Positions 47,029 to 56,291 of a stretch of DNA of 64,000 bases are shown piece by piece. A model generated the notes under the pieces. That model saw only the letters and a list, made by a program, of their open reading frames with translations. It did not search any database and was not told the origin of the DNA. The stretch is from Paraburkholderia sp. CNPSo 3272 (GTDB taxonomy: Bacteria; Pseudomonadota; Gammaproteobacteria; Burkholderiales; Burkholderiaceae), in NCBI RefSeq assembly GCF_024206495.1, contig NZ_JAMBPQ010000003.1:62001-126000 (forward strand), read 5' to 3'. Position numbers and translations under genes: made by a program. Each line of letters begins with the position of its first letter. Position 1 is the first letter of the stretch.

Positions 47029-47063
47029 ACTTCAATTGACTTCATTGAGTGCACCAAATTGAC
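47029..47063. promoter_or_regulatory. Direct repeats between MocR and enolase-superfamily genes
   Basis: ACTTCAATTG is followed at once by ACTTCATTGA (47029-47048), and AATTGAC recurs at 47034-47040 and 47057-47063. Direct repeats are the binding pattern of MocR regulators. Confidence 0.45.
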
Positions 47064-47188
47064 CCTCTAGGATGCCGTAACGCCTGACAAGGCCAAGGAG
47101 ACAGTGGCCCGCCCCACGGCGCGCGGCATGCGTATCTTCAGACGTAAGCCACGCAATGCTGCGCGCCCAAGGCGGCGCCCCAAGCGCC

Positions 47189-48319
47189 ATGACGAACCGC
47201 ATCGCACGCATCACCATGAGCCAGCACCGGCTGCCGCTCGACCCACCGTTCCCCGCCTCGTGGGACAGTCGTCCGCGGCGCGCCTTCCCCGCAACGATCG
47301 TGCGCGTGGAAGACGACGAAGGCCGCGTGGGCTTCGGCTCCGGCGACGCGATGTACGGCTTCGACGACTACCGCGACCTCTTTATCGGCGCCGACCCGCT
47401 CGACCTCGCGCGGCACTCGGCAGTGCTCGAAAACCTCAGCTTCCACGCGGGCCGGCTCTGGCCACTCGACGTCGCGCTCTGGGACCTCGTCGGGAAAATT
47501 CGCGGCGAGCCGTGCTGGCAAATGGCCGGCGGCCGATCGAAGCGCGTGCGGGCCTATGCGTCCTCGGGCGTGCATCGCACGCTCGAAGGCATGGCGCAGT
47601 GGGCCGAGCATGCCGTCGCGCGTGGCTTCCCGGCGCTCAAGGTGCGCTTCGGCCGCCCGACTCTCGCCGACGATCTCGCCGCGCTCGCCGCCGTGCGCGA
47701 AGCCGCAGGCGAGAACATCGAACTGATGGTGGATTGCAACCAGGGCTGGCGCATGCCGTGGGACACCCAGGCGCCGTGGCGCGCCGACGAAGCGCTCGCC
47801 GTGATTCGCCAGATCGAAAAGCATCGCGTGTACTGGGTCGAGGAACCGCTGCATCGCGGCGACTACGCGGGCCACGCGCAGTTGCGCAAACAAACGGAAG
47901 TGCGGATTGCAGGCGGCGAGATGACACGCGACGCGCACGAATTCGCGGCGCTCCTCGCGCATGACTGCCTCGACGTTTATCAACCCGATGTCGTCTGCAC
48001 GCTCGGCATGGAAGGCGCGCGGCGGCTCGCGGCGCAAATCGAGGCGCACGGCAAGGTCTTCACGCCGCATACGTGGGGCAACGGCATTGGCCTCGCGGCG
48101 AACCTGCATGTCGTGGCAGGCGCTGCGCACGCGCCGTTCGTCGAGTTTCCGTACGACCCGCCCGAATGGACGCCGGCGCGGCGCGACTTCCCGATCAAGC
48201 GCGTGATCGACGTGGACGCGAATGGCTGGATCGAGCTAAGCGATGCACCGGGCCTTGGCATCGAACTCGACGAAGCCATGCTCGCAGCGACACGCGCACA
48301 CGACAGCCGTTACGACTGA
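47189..48319 (+). CDS. Enolase-superfamily enzyme, mandelate racemase subgroup
   Basis: A 376-residue barrel enzyme. KVRFGRP supplies the catalytic Lys-x-Arg/Lys element; the three metal ligands fit VDCNQGW, WVEEPL and AGGEM; the Asp/His dyad fits QPDV and [10 protein letters not shown]. That set is the mandelate-racemase-type (dehydratases of sugar acids or racemases/epimerases), not the muconate type. ATG 47189 (MTNRIARI) chosen over an upstream GTG-type start at 47156. It is first in a run with a betaine-type binding protein and porin. The actual substrate is not known. Confidence 0.85.
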   Translation: MTNRIARITMSQHRLPLDPPFPASWDSRPRRAFPATIVRVEDDEGRVGFGSGDAMYGFDDYRDLFIGADPLDLARHSAVLENLSFHAGRLWPLDVALWDLVGKIRGEPCWQMAGGRSKRVRAYASSGVHRTLEGMAQWAEHAVARGFPALKVRFGRPTLADDLAALAAVREAAGENIELMVDCNQGWRMPWDTQAPWRADEALAVIRQIEKHRVYWVEEPLHRGDYAGHAQLRKQTEVRIAGGEMTRDAHEFAALLAHDCLDVYQPDVVCTLGMEGARRLAAQIEAHGKVFTPHTWGNGIGLAANLHVVAGAAHAPFVEFPYDPPEWTPARRDFPIKRVIDVDANGWIELSDAPGLGIELDEAMLAATRAHDSRYD

Positions 48320-48402
48320 AACCGCATTGGGCCGCAGCAACGAACGAGATGCCAGCCCCATCTGAAGCATTCCGAAACATTTCAATAAGACGGAGACACA
48401 CA

Positions 48403-49443
48403 ATGAAACGCCTGACCACCCTCCTGCGCGCAGCCTGCCTGGCAGCGCCGCTCGCCCTCGCCGCGTTGCCGGCGCACGCCGCCGGCACCTGGTGCAGCGC
48501 AGGCAAGCCCGTGCGCTTCGCGGGCGTCACATGGGAAAGCGGCAACTTTACGAGCGAGGTGCTGCGCTACATCGTCAAGAACGGCTATGGCTGCCAGACC
48601 GACACGGTGCCCGGCAGCACGGCGGCCACCGAAACGGCGCTCTCGCGCAACGATCTGCAGATCTGGTCCGAGCAGTGGACGGGCCGCTCGGAGATCATCG
48701 CGGGCGCGGTCAAGGCGGGTTCGGTCAAGCTCGTGGGCGACACTCTGCCGGGCGGCACGAAGGAAGGCTGGTACGTGCCCGACTACGTGGTGCACGGCGA
48801 CGCGAAGCGCGGCATCAAGGCCAGCGCGCCCGACCTTCAGTCCGTGAGCGATCTGCCTAAATACAAGGGTCTTTTCGTGGACGACGAGGAACCGGATCGC
48901 GGCCGCTTCCTCAACTGCCCCTCGGGCTGGGACTGCGAACGCGTGAATACGCGCTTGCTCAAGCTGCTCAAGCTCGACGACACCTACACGAACTTCCGCC
49001 CCGGCACCGGCGCGGCGCTCGACGCGGCCATCTCCTCGGCCTACGCGCGCGGCAAGCCGATTCTCACCTACTACTGGGAGCCGGCCGCGCTGATGGCGAA
49101 GTACAAGTTCGTTCAGCTCAAGATGCCGCCGTTCAACGAAGCGTGCTGGAAGACGCTGCGCGACGCCAACAGCGCACAGCCTTGCGCCTCTTCGTATCTG
49201 GTCTCGCAGCTGAAGATCGGCGTTTCGACGCCGTTCTATCAGGCCGAGCCCGACGTGATGGCGTTCTTCTCGAAGGTGAACTTTCCCATCGACTTCCTGA
49301 ACACGACGATTCTCGACATGACCGAGCATAAGGTCGATGCCCAGGACGAAGCGCTCAAGTTCCTCAAGCAGCACCCCGAAATGTGGAAGACCTGGGTGCC
49401 CGACGATGTCGCGCAGAAGGTGCAAAAATCGCTTGGCGCGTAA
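48403..49443 (+). CDS. Glycine-betaine/OpuAC-type ABC substrate-binding protein
   Basis: A 346-residue periplasmic protein with Sec signal peptide (cleavage after PAHA). Features of the PF04069 class: VRFAGVTWESGNFTSEVLRY, VPGSTAATETALSRNDLQIW and SEQWTGRS. It is rich in Cys (about seven in the mature part: TWCS, GYGC, NCPSGWDC, EACW, QPCA), unusual for such proteins. CGGAGAC is upstream of the ATG. No permease or ATPase gene lies nearby. Confidence 0.85.
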   Translation: MKRLTTLLRAACLAAPLALAALPAHAAGTWCSAGKPVRFAGVTWESGNFTSEVLRYIVKNGYGCQTDTVPGSTAATETALSRNDLQIWSEQWTGRSEIIAGAVKAGSVKLVGDTLPGGTKEGWYVPDYVVHGDAKRGIKASAPDLQSVSDLPKYKGLFVDDEEPDRGRFLNCPSGWDCERVNTRLLKLLKLDDTYTNFRPGTGAALDAAISSAYARGKPILTYYWEPAALMAKYKFVQLKMPPFNEACWKTLRDANSAQPCASSYLVSQLKIGVSTPFYQAEPDVMAFFSKVNFPIDFLNTTILDMTEHKVDAQDEALKFLKQHPEMWKTWVPDDVAQKVQKSLGA

Positions 49444-49524
49444 GCGCGATGCGCCGCACGAGATAGACGATTCCAACGAGAAAAGCCGGGCCGCGCAACG
49501 CGGCTCCATGATAAGGAGACTTAA

Positions 49525-50661
49525 ATGAAGAAGAAGATTCTTGCGGCGCTGCCGCTGGCGCTCGCCGCGGCGGGCGTGCACGCGCAAAGCAGCGTGACAC
49601 TGTACGGCCTCGTCGACCTCGGCGTGGACTACGCCAGCAACGTGGCGAACGGCGCGAACGGCCACCTCGTGCCGGGCACCGGCAGCAAGCTCGTGCAGAT
49701 GCAAAGCGGCGTGCCCGCCGGCAGCCGCTGGGGTCTGCGCGGCACCGAAGACCTGGGCGGCGGCTACGCCGCGATCTTCCGGCTCGAAAGCGGCTTCAAT
49801 GCGGCGACGGGCGGCCTGGGCGGCGGTCTCGCGTTTTCGCGCAACGCCTATGTCGGCTTCAAGTCGGATCAATACGGCCAGATCACCTTCGGCAAGCAAT
49901 GGGACGCCACCGTCGATCTGATCGAGCCGTTTTCGCTCAACGGCAACTACGGCGGCTGGTATTTCGCCCACCCGAACGACATGGACAACCTCGACAACGG
50001 GTTCCCGGTCAACAATGCCGTGAAATACGTGAGCCCGGTGCTCGCCGGCTTCCAGTTCGAAGGCCACTATTCGTTCGGCGGCCAGGCGGGCCAGTTCTCG
50101 AACAACGCTTCGTATAGCGCGGCAGCGGCCTACACGGTCGGCTCCTTCAGCGCGGGCGTAGGCTACCTGCGCGTCAACGATCCCATCACCGCGGTGGCCG
50201 GTTATGGCAGCGGCGGCAGCTTCGTGAACTCGATCTTCGGCGACGCGCTCGCCAACGCGCGCTACCAGGGCATCCTTTCGGCTGGCGCGTCGTATGTGAT
50301 CGGCAGCCTCAAGCTGATGACGAACTACTCGAACGTAGACTTCGCCTCGGCCACCGGCAGCGGCGACCTGCACTTCCAGAATTTCGAAGTGGCCGGCACC
50401 TATGCCGTGACGCCCGCCTTCACCGTGGGTGCGGGCTACACCTACACGGTGGGCCAGGACCACGCCACCGACAGCTCGCCGAAGTATCATCAGGTCAATC
50501 TGATCGGCCAGTACGCGCTGTCCAAACGCACGTCGCTCTACGCGATGGGCGTGTACCAGCACGCGGCGGGCTCGGCGGAAAACGCGCAGATCACGGGCTT
50601 CAATCCCTCGGGCACCGATAATCAGGCTGTCGCCCGCGTGGGTATCACGCACGCGTTCTGA
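49525..50661 (+). CDS. Gram-negative porin (OmpC-like, Burkholderia type)
   Basis: A 378-residue outer-membrane porin. Signal peptide (cleavage after GVHA), mature start QSSVTLYGLVDLG, SRWGLRGTEDLGGGYAAIF and terminal Phe in GITHAF. It follows the binding protein by 81 bases and is probably the outer-membrane entry for the same solute. GGAGAC precedes the ATG. Confidence 0.92.
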   Translation: MKKKILAALPLALAAAGVHAQSSVTLYGLVDLGVDYASNVANGANGHLVPGTGSKLVQMQSGVPAGSRWGLRGTEDLGGGYAAIFRLESGFNAATGGLGGGLAFSRNAYVGFKSDQYGQITFGKQWDATVDLIEPFSLNGNYGGWYFAHPNDMDNLDNGFPVNNAVKYVSPVLAGFQFEGHYSFGGQAGQFSNNASYSAAAAYTVGSFSAGVGYLRVNDPITAVAGYGSGGSFVNSIFGDALANARYQGILSAGASYVIGSLKLMTNYSNVDFASATGSGDLHFQNFEVAGTYAVTPAFTVGAGYTYTVGQDHATDSSPKYHQVNLIGQYALSKRTSLYAMGVYQHAAGSAENAQITGFNPSGTDNQAVARVGITHAF

Positions 50662-50693
50662 CGTTTTTCACGTAGTCCTTATCACTGAAAAAA

Positions 50694-50723
50694 GCGCCGG
50701 CGCGAATGACAATGCGCCGGCGC
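50694..50723. terminator. Strong hairpin after the porin gene
   Basis: GCGCCGGCGC repeated at 50694-50703 and 50714-50723 forms a 10-bp stem with a 10-base loop. An A6 tract lies on its left side, so it is a perfect rho-independent terminator for the minus strand, whereas its plus-strand tail (TCCTGCA) is poor. It is taken as ending the porin transcript with that caveat. Confidence 0.6.
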
Positions 50724-50743
50724 TCCTGCATCGCGAGGCTTGC

Positions 50744-51664
50744 ATGCGCCGCCTACCCTCTTTATCGGCACTGCGTTCATTCGAGGAGGCGAGCCGCACG
50801 CTCAGCTTCACCAGGGCAGCGCAAAACCTGCACGTGACCCAGGGGGCGATCAGCCGTCAGATTCGCCTGCTCGAAGACTATCTCGGCACGCCGCTCTTCA
50901 TGCGGCATCATCACCGGCTCGAAATCACGGCCGCGGGAAAGCGTCTGCTGCCCACGCTGCAAGCCGCGTTCGACAGCATCGCCCATACGCTCGACACGAT
51001 CCGGGCCGATCCGTCGAACAGCCTGCTCAGTCTGAACGCCGCGCCCACGCTCGCCACGCGCTGGCTCACGCCGCGCCTGCGCGACTTCCAGGTGCGCCAC
51101 CCCGACTTGCGCATCTCCATCACCAACGAATATGGGCCGCTGCACGGCACGGAGCGCAACGAAGATTGCCAGATCCGCTTCGGCATGGAACCGCTGCCGG
51201 GCGGGCAGAGCACGCTGCTCATGCGCGAGCGCCACGTGCTGGTCGGCTCGGCGCGCGAGTTCAGCCAACCGGCCGCCGACCGAGACGCGCTGCGCGAGAT
51301 ACTCGCGCAGCACCCGTGGCTCTATATCCTCGACATCGACCGCCGCCTGCTGGTCTGGGAAGCGTGGCTCGAAGCAGCGGCACTCGACGTGCAGATGGCG
51401 CCGCGCGGAGAACTGGAATTCAGCACGCTCGATCAGGTGATTCACGCGGCAGTGGCCGGTCTGGGCATTGCCGTTGCCGACCGGCACATGATCGCGCCCG
51501 AACTGGAGAACGGCACGCTCGTGCAGTTGAGCGAGGTGGAAGTGATGGGGCCTTCGGGATACTGGCTCGACGTGCGGCCCGAAGTGCAGGAAACACTACG
51601 CGTGCGCAACTTCAGCAACTGGCTGGTCGAGCACCATAGCGAGCGGGACAGCCAGCAGCGCTAG
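50744..51664 (+). CDS. LysR-family regulator, GcvA-like
   Basis: A 306-residue LysR protein. RRLPSLSALRSFEEASRTLS followed by AAQNLHVTQGAISRQIRLLE is typical of the GcvA subgroup. It follows the porin by 82 bases in the same direction. It may regulate the enolase-superfamily/binding protein/porin set, in addition to the MocR on the other side. ATG 50744. Confidence 0.88.
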   Translation: MRRLPSLSALRSFEEASRTLSFTRAAQNLHVTQGAISRQIRLLEDYLGTPLFMRHHHRLEITAAGKRLLPTLQAAFDSIAHTLDTIRADPSNSLLSLNAAPTLATRWLTPRLRDFQVRHPDLRISITNEYGPLHGTERNEDCQIRFGMEPLPGGQSTLLMRERHVLVGSAREFSQPAADRDALREILAQHPWLYILDIDRRLLVWEAWLEAAALDVQMAPRGELEFSTLDQVIHAAVAGLGIAVADRHMIAPELENGTLVQLSEVEVMGPSGYWLDVRPEVQETLRVRNFSNWLVEHHSERDSQQR

Positions 51665-51714
51665 CGCGGGTGCGTGACTGGCGTCACGCACCCGCGTCTG
51701 CGCTTTGGACATCG

Positions 51715-52953
51715 TCAGTTGGGATCGATCGGCGGTCCGGGCGGTCCCGAGTCCACCTGCCTCATCGTGGCAGCGGGCGGTCCTGCGCCCTGTGCCATGT
51801 TGCGCGCCCCCTGAGCCGCGATCGAACGCGAGAGGATCTCCCGTGCTTCGCCGCTCGACGAATCGACGGTCAGTGCATGCCCCGCGTTATGCCAGGCGCA
51901 CACCCACCGCCCATCGCGTGCGCAAAGCCGCGCATAGCCGAGCAACGAATCGCGCTGATCTTCGCGCGACGTCAATTCGGCCTGCATTTGCAGCGCGGAG
52001 CCGTTGCCCGGTTGTGCCGTGAGCGCGGAATTGATCGCGCTGCGCGCGGGCCCAAGGCTGTTCCGGTCGAGGCTCGCGCGCGCACTCGCCAGATCTCTCG
52101 AGACGTCGGCCCGTGAATCGGCGGCGGTCTTCGCTGCGGCGACCTTCTCTGCGTTGGCCTTCGCGGCCGCGACCTTCTCCGCATTAGCCTTATCTGCCTT
52201 GACCTTCGCTGCAGCTAAAGCACGATCCGCGGCGGCGCTCTTTCGTGCGGCAACGCTCGGCGGTACCGTCTCCGCACGTACCGTCGCGGTACGCGGCGGC
52301 TGCGCTTGAGCGGGTGTCAGCTGCGGCGCCGGCGCGACATGGGCCACCACGGGCGGCGGCGCTGTATTAACAGGAGGCGGCATCACGTTCGCGACCGCAG
52401 GCGGCGGCGCACTGGCAACCGGAGCAGATGGCGCGCTGGCCACCGGAGGCGGCAATTGCGCGACGGCTGCGGGCGGCGCGCTGCGCGCCGTGTGCGGCTT
52501 CGTGTCGTGCGCGGTCGATGTGGCCTTGGGGCCGAGGATCGCACCCTCCACGATCTGTGCGCCCAGGGTCGGCTCCCGCTCGGTCCTGTGCGAAATCATG
52601 TACGCGGTCAGCAGGAACGCGATCGACACGACGCTGCCAATCGCATAGAAAGGCGTCCACGAGCGTGGCGCCCGAGGCGTCTCGTCGCGCGGCTCGTAAT
52701 CGCTGTCGCGCGGCACGCCACCACTGAAACTGAATGCAGAAGGGTTCCACTCCGTGCGCGCATGGCGCGCGAAACCATCGTGCCATTCGGGCGCCGCGGT
52801 TTCGCTAGCCGGCGACATGCGCGGGCTGGAGGAAGGCTGCTTCGCGCCGCACTGAGGGCAGATCATCAGTGGCGCATTAAAACCGGTCCCGCAGTATGGA
52901 CATCCCCACGGACCAGACTTGGATCGGCCAGGTTCGTTGAACATTGCAGGCAT
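51715..52953 (-). CDS. Zinc-ribbon membrane protein with Ala/Lys-rich stalk
   Basis: A 412-residue protein. N-terminal zinc ribbon CPYCGTGF...CPQCGAK (about 18-38), a TM at about 105-122, a Pro/Ala-rich stretch (about 155-235), an Ala/Lys-rich helical stalk with an 11-residue repeat KANAEKVAAAK (about 258-285) and a C-terminal TPR-like or Cys-containing domain (about 300-390, CARDGRWVCAWHNAGHAL). It resembles TolA-like spanning proteins in layout, not in sequence. It stands alone; function unknown. The start may be ATG 52953 or 52944. Confidence 0.75.
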   Translation of the reverse strand: MPAMFNEPGRSKSGPWGCPYCGTGFNAPLMICPQCGAKQPSSSPRMSPASETAAPEWHDGFARHARTEWNPSAFSFSGGVPRDSDYEPRDETPRAPRSWTPFYAIGSVVSIAFLLTAYMISHRTEREPTLGAQIVEGAILGPKATSTAHDTKPHTARSAPPAAVAQLPPPVASAPSAPVASAPPPAVANVMPPPVNTAPPPVVAHVAPAPQLTPAQAQPPRTATVRAETVPPSVAARKSAAADRALAAAKVKADKANAEKVAAAKANAEKVAAAKTAADSRADVSRDLASARASLDRNSLGPARSAINSALTAQPGNGSALQMQAELTSREDQRDSLLGYARLCARDGRWVCAWHNAGHALTVDSSSGEAREILSRSIAAQGARNMAQGAGPPAATMRQVDSGPPGPPIDPN

Positions 52954-53432
52954 GGAGGCTTTGACAGGATGGTTTCGGGTTTGCTACCGGCGGCTGGTGC
53001 GCGTCGCAGCGGAGGCTGCCAGGCGGCTCGGATTCGAAGTATTCGCTGTAGTCCCTACTGTATTTCGCGGATCGTTGGGCGGTTGTAACAAATAGTCGTT
53101 TTGAATATGGGCCACTTCGGCGCGAAGATCAACCGGCAGAATCGGCCAGATGGCGGAAATGGACAGGCTGGATTTCGACCCCCGCTGGAGGTTCCAGGGG
53201 CGTGCCATGATGGCTGCGCCGCGCAGGCAAATGGGCCCGATTGATGCGTCCCCACGCCGTGACATCTTGATACAGAAATCGTGTGGCTGACTGTGGCTGA
53301 TACGCCATGAGTGCAGCGGTCGGAATGCCTGGGCGGGCTGTTTGGCCATCGATTTGCGTGCCAAATCGCAGCGCGACGCCCTTTTTGTTTCAGGGCATGG
53401 GTGACGCCGCCGCGAGCCCGCGCCCCGCAGCG
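52954..53432. other. Intergenic region, no clear gene
   Basis: About 480 bases. A weak minus-strand frame (from about 53208) has poor composition and no family match. A 10-base tandem (TGTGGCTGAC/TGTGGCTGAT near 53282-53301) is the only repeat seen. Confidence 0.35.
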
Positions 53433-54902
53433 TCACGCCTTCAACGCATCCTTGTAGACGCGCCCATCCTTCATGATCAGGCTCAGGCTCTGATCGGGGT
53501 TGGCCAGCAGCGTCATGTCCTGGAGCGGATCGCCCGCCACGACCAGCAGATCCGCGTATGCGCCCTCTTCCAGCACGCCGAGCTTGTGCGGATAGGGATT
53601 GCGCTCGCCCGCCAGCGCGAGCAATTGCCCGTTCGTGGCAGTGGCAATGCGCAACGCCTCGGCATTCGAGTACCAGCGCGTCATGTGCCCGAGCATCGTG
53701 CCCTGGCGGGTGGCCAGCGCCTGCGAAAAAATCAGGTCCGTGCCGAACGCCACCTTGAGCCCATGCTTGTGCGCGAGCTTGTACATGTTGTCGGTCCCGG
53801 CTGTCACCTCGAGAAACTTCTCGCGGCTCGACGGCGCCAACGGCGCCACATCCTCTTCGCTGGTAAACGGTTGCGTGCTCAACCATGTGCCGTTCTTCGC
53901 CAGGACTTCGGCAGTCCGGTCGTCGATGAGGTGCCCATGCTCGACGCATTGCACGCCGGCAGCAACCGAGCGCTTCACCGATTCCGGCGTATAGGCGTGC
54001 ACGGCCACATAGGTGCCCCAGTCGGACGCCGTTTCCACCGCAGCTCTAAGTTGCGGCTCGGTGAACGTGAGCATGTCGAGCGGACTGCGCGGCGTGGAGA
54101 CGCCGCCACAGCCGACAAGCTTGATCTGCGTGGCGCCCATCATGAACTGTTCGCGTACACGCAGGCGCACTTCGTCGGCCGAGTCGGCAATGGCGGCAGC
54201 GCCGGTGCGTTCGATCTCGCTGATCTGGCTGCTCGTGCGCGGCACGTCGGTCAGCAGACGAAAGTCTCCGTGGCCGCCCGTCGTGGTGATCATCGCGCCG
54301 CAGGGGTAAATGCGCGGGCCGCTCAGCATGCCGGCGTCGATGGCCTGCTTCAGGGCGAACGCGGGACCGCCCACGTCGCGAATCGTCGTGAATCCGCGCA
54401 AGAGCGTGCGCTGGGCCTCCGCGCCCGCGGCCAGGTAGACGAAACTCAGGTCGGACTGGAGGATGGTCGCGATCGGAACCGCAGCAAGAAGCGAATGCCA
54501 GTGCATGTCGATGAGGCCCGGCATCATTACTTTTCCGCCGCAGTCGATCACGCGCCCGCCCGACGCGTTCTGCGCGTCAGGCGAGCCCCGCCGCAACTGC
54601 GAGATGCGGCCGCCGTCGACGACGAGGTACATGCCGTCCTGCAGCGCCGCGGACTTCCCGTCGAACAGGCGGAAATTCGTGAATGTGGTGGACGGGGCGG
54701 GGGCCGCGGGGCCGGGCTGCTGCGCGCTGCTGAACTCGGGCAGCACCGCGCCCAACAGGGATGCGCCCATGCCGATCAGGAAGCCGCGCCGGGCCAGATC
54801 GGCGCTGATGCGGCGACTGGCGAACTCCGCGAGCGCCTTGTCGCCCAGGCAGGCGGTGACTGGGCGGATTGCGTTGCCGCGGCGGTTGATTCTGGAAGCC
54901 AT
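53433..54902 (-). CDS. Tat-exported amidohydrolase (imidazolonepropionase-like)
   Basis: A 489-residue metal-dependent hydrolase. A twin-arginine motif ARRGFLIG (about 37-44) with hydrophobic core and likely cleavage near SSAQQ indicates export by Tat. HxH-type metal ligands are in PGLIDMHWHSL (about 130), Lys in IKLVGCGGV, His in VAVHAYT and VEHGHLID, and Asp in AFGTDLIFS. Related enzymes hydrolyse cyclic amides or act as prolidases/organophosphatases. Substrate unknown. It overlaps no neighbour; the permease gene starts just upstream. Confidence 0.85.
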   Translation of the reverse strand: MASRINRRGNAIRPVTACLGDKALAEFASRRISADLARRGFLIGMGASLLGAVLPEFSSAQQPGPAAPAPSTTFTNFRLFDGKSAALQDGMYLVVDGGRISQLRRGSPDAQNASGGRVIDCGGKVMMPGLIDMHWHSLLAAVPIATILQSDLSFVYLAAGAEAQRTLLRGFTTIRDVGGPAFALKQAIDAGMLSGPRIYPCGAMITTTGGHGDFRLLTDVPRTSSQISEIERTGAAAIADSADEVRLRVREQFMMGATQIKLVGCGGVSTPRSPLDMLTFTEPQLRAAVETASDWGTYVAVHAYTPESVKRSVAAGVQCVEHGHLIDDRTAEVLAKNGTWLSTQPFTSEEDVAPLAPSSREKFLEVTAGTDNMYKLAHKHGLKVAFGTDLIFSQALATRQGTMLGHMTRWYSNAEALRIATATNGQLLALAGERNPYPHKLGVLEEGAYADLLVVAGDPLQDMTLLANPDQSLSLIMKDGRVYKDALKA

Positions 54903-54931
54903 AGATCACCTGTGAAAGTGTATGTCACGCT

Positions 54932-55981
54932 TTATTCTGCACGCCTGACTACATCGTCCTTCGTCAACAGCAGCGCCAGCGGCCGTGTGGAGCTGAACGC
55001 AGAGAAGATGATCGTGAGCGCCACGGTTCCCGGCACGGCGAGAAAAGCGCCGGGTATGCCCCAGAGCGCCGTCCATGTGGCGAGGCTCATCAGGATGACC
55101 GCGGGGCTCAGGTTCAGCGATCCCGCCATCAGCCACGGATCGAGCACATTGCCCATCACGAAGTTGATCGCCGAAAGCGCAATGAGCAACGTGATCGATT
55201 CGTTCCACTGGCCGAACTGCAGTGCGGCGAGCAAGGCCGGAAGCGCCACGGAAATGAGCGACCCCGCATACGGCACGAAGTTGAGCAGCACGATGAGCAC
55301 GGCGAGCAGCGGCGCGAACTCCAGCCCGACCAGATGCATGCAGACCCAGCTGAGAATGCCGAGCACCACGCCGAGCAGCGCTTTCAACGCCAGATACGTG
55401 CCGATCTTCGAATTGATGGCGTCGATCACGGGCTCCATGTCCGCCTTGCCGCGCATGACCGCGGAGAGCTTGCGGCGGAACCGCCCCATCTCGACCATGA
55501 AAAACGCCGTGTACAGCAGAACGACGAGCGTCGTTGCCATGAGCGAAGAGAGCGAGCCGAGCAGCGAGGTCAGCAGCGACTGGACGTTGACGGTCGCGAG
55601 CAGCTCGCGGCGAAACGCTGTCCACGAAGCCTCCGTTTCCAGATGAAACAGCGCAGCGATTTTCGTGAGCAACGCGAGCAGCGTGGCTTCGTATTTCGGC
55701 GCCACGGCGAGCATGCGATCGGTGTCGGATAGCAGCAGTTCGGTCGCGAGCCACGCGGCCGCGAGTATGAGCGCGGCGGCGCTCCAGTAGCGCACGCCCG
55801 CGCGAATGCGCGTGCCCACGTGCGGCACGCGCCGCAGGATTTCCGCGAGCCCGTAGATCACATACGACGTGATGATCGCGAATGCGATCGGCACCAGCAC
55901 CGGGCGCCCGATATACAGCACCCACCCCGTGATGACGGCGATGACGACCACGCAGGTGAACGTGACGAGATCCTGTTTCAT
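54932..55981 (-). CDS. AI-2E family (PerM/YdiK-like) permease
   Basis: A 349-residue membrane protein with about eight TM segments and the family end (VLIVLLNFVPYAGSLISVALPALLA region; WGIPGAFLAVP). The start is uncertain: ATG 55981 (MKQDLVTF) gives the first TM directly; ATG 56038 adds 19 residues. Neither has a good ribosome site. It lies 29 bases upstream of the amidohydrolase on the same strand. AI-2E members export various solutes or Na+. Confidence 0.85.
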   Translation of the reverse strand: MKQDLVTFTCVVVIAVITGWVLYIGRPVLVPIAFAIITSYVIYGLAEILRRVPHVGTRIRAGVRYWSAAALILAAAWLATELLLSDTDRMLAVAPKYEATLLALLTKIAALFHLETEASWTAFRRELLATVNVQSLLTSLLGSLSSLMATTLVVLLYTAFFMVEMGRFRRKLSAVMRGKADMEPVIDAINSKIGTYLALKALLGVVLGILSWVCMHLVGLEFAPLLAVLIVLLNFVPYAGSLISVALPALLAALQFGQWNESITLLIALSAINFVMGNVLDPWLMAGSLNLSPAVILMSLATWTALWGIPGAFLAVPGTVALTIIFSAFSSTRPLALLLTKDDVVRRAE

Positions 55982-56291
55982 GGAGAAGCTTTGGATGACG
56001 AACCACGTTACGGTGATGAGACGTTTGCAAGCCATCAACGCCCCGCCGCGTTTATCCGGCCCTCAATAAAACGCCTTCGGGGCGCGATCGGTGCCACTTC
56101 GCAAGACTAGCCGCTTTGAAAAAGACGTGCGCGCTGGCTGGCGAGGAATCCGAACAACCGCGCCGCGGCTTTTCGTTGCGCGCACATCGACTCCTCGAGC
56201 GGTCAAAAGATCTCCCCTGCATTTAAGTCACGTTTAAGCAGCAAAAAGTACCTTACGCGCACCTTCACCAATCTCTTCCAAGACCATAGCA
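55982..56291. other. Intergenic region upstream of the HtrA gene
   Basis: About 310 bases separating the divergent permease and protease genes. It is AT-richer near 56215-56260 (TTTAAGTCACGTTTAAGCAGC), where the protease promoter probably lies. No gene seen. Confidence 0.4.

Noticed and set aside
47189..48319. Identification of the enolase-superfamily gene as hydroxyproline-betaine epimerase
   Set aside because: The visible Asp/His dyad belongs to the mandelate-racemase subgroup and the second catalytic lysine of the epimerase subgroup is not seen.
48382..50652. Very long minus-strand open frame opposite the binding protein and porin genes
   Set aside because: Antisense shadow typical of high-GC DNA; the plus-strand proteins have signal peptides and family motifs.
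52984..53208. Minus-strand frame upstream of the zinc-ribbon gene region
   Set aside because: Composition not coding-like, no ribosome site, no recognisable domain.
53307..55646. 779-codon plus-strand open frame
   Set aside because: Antisense shadow of the amidohydrolase and AI-2E permease genes, with no motifs of its own.
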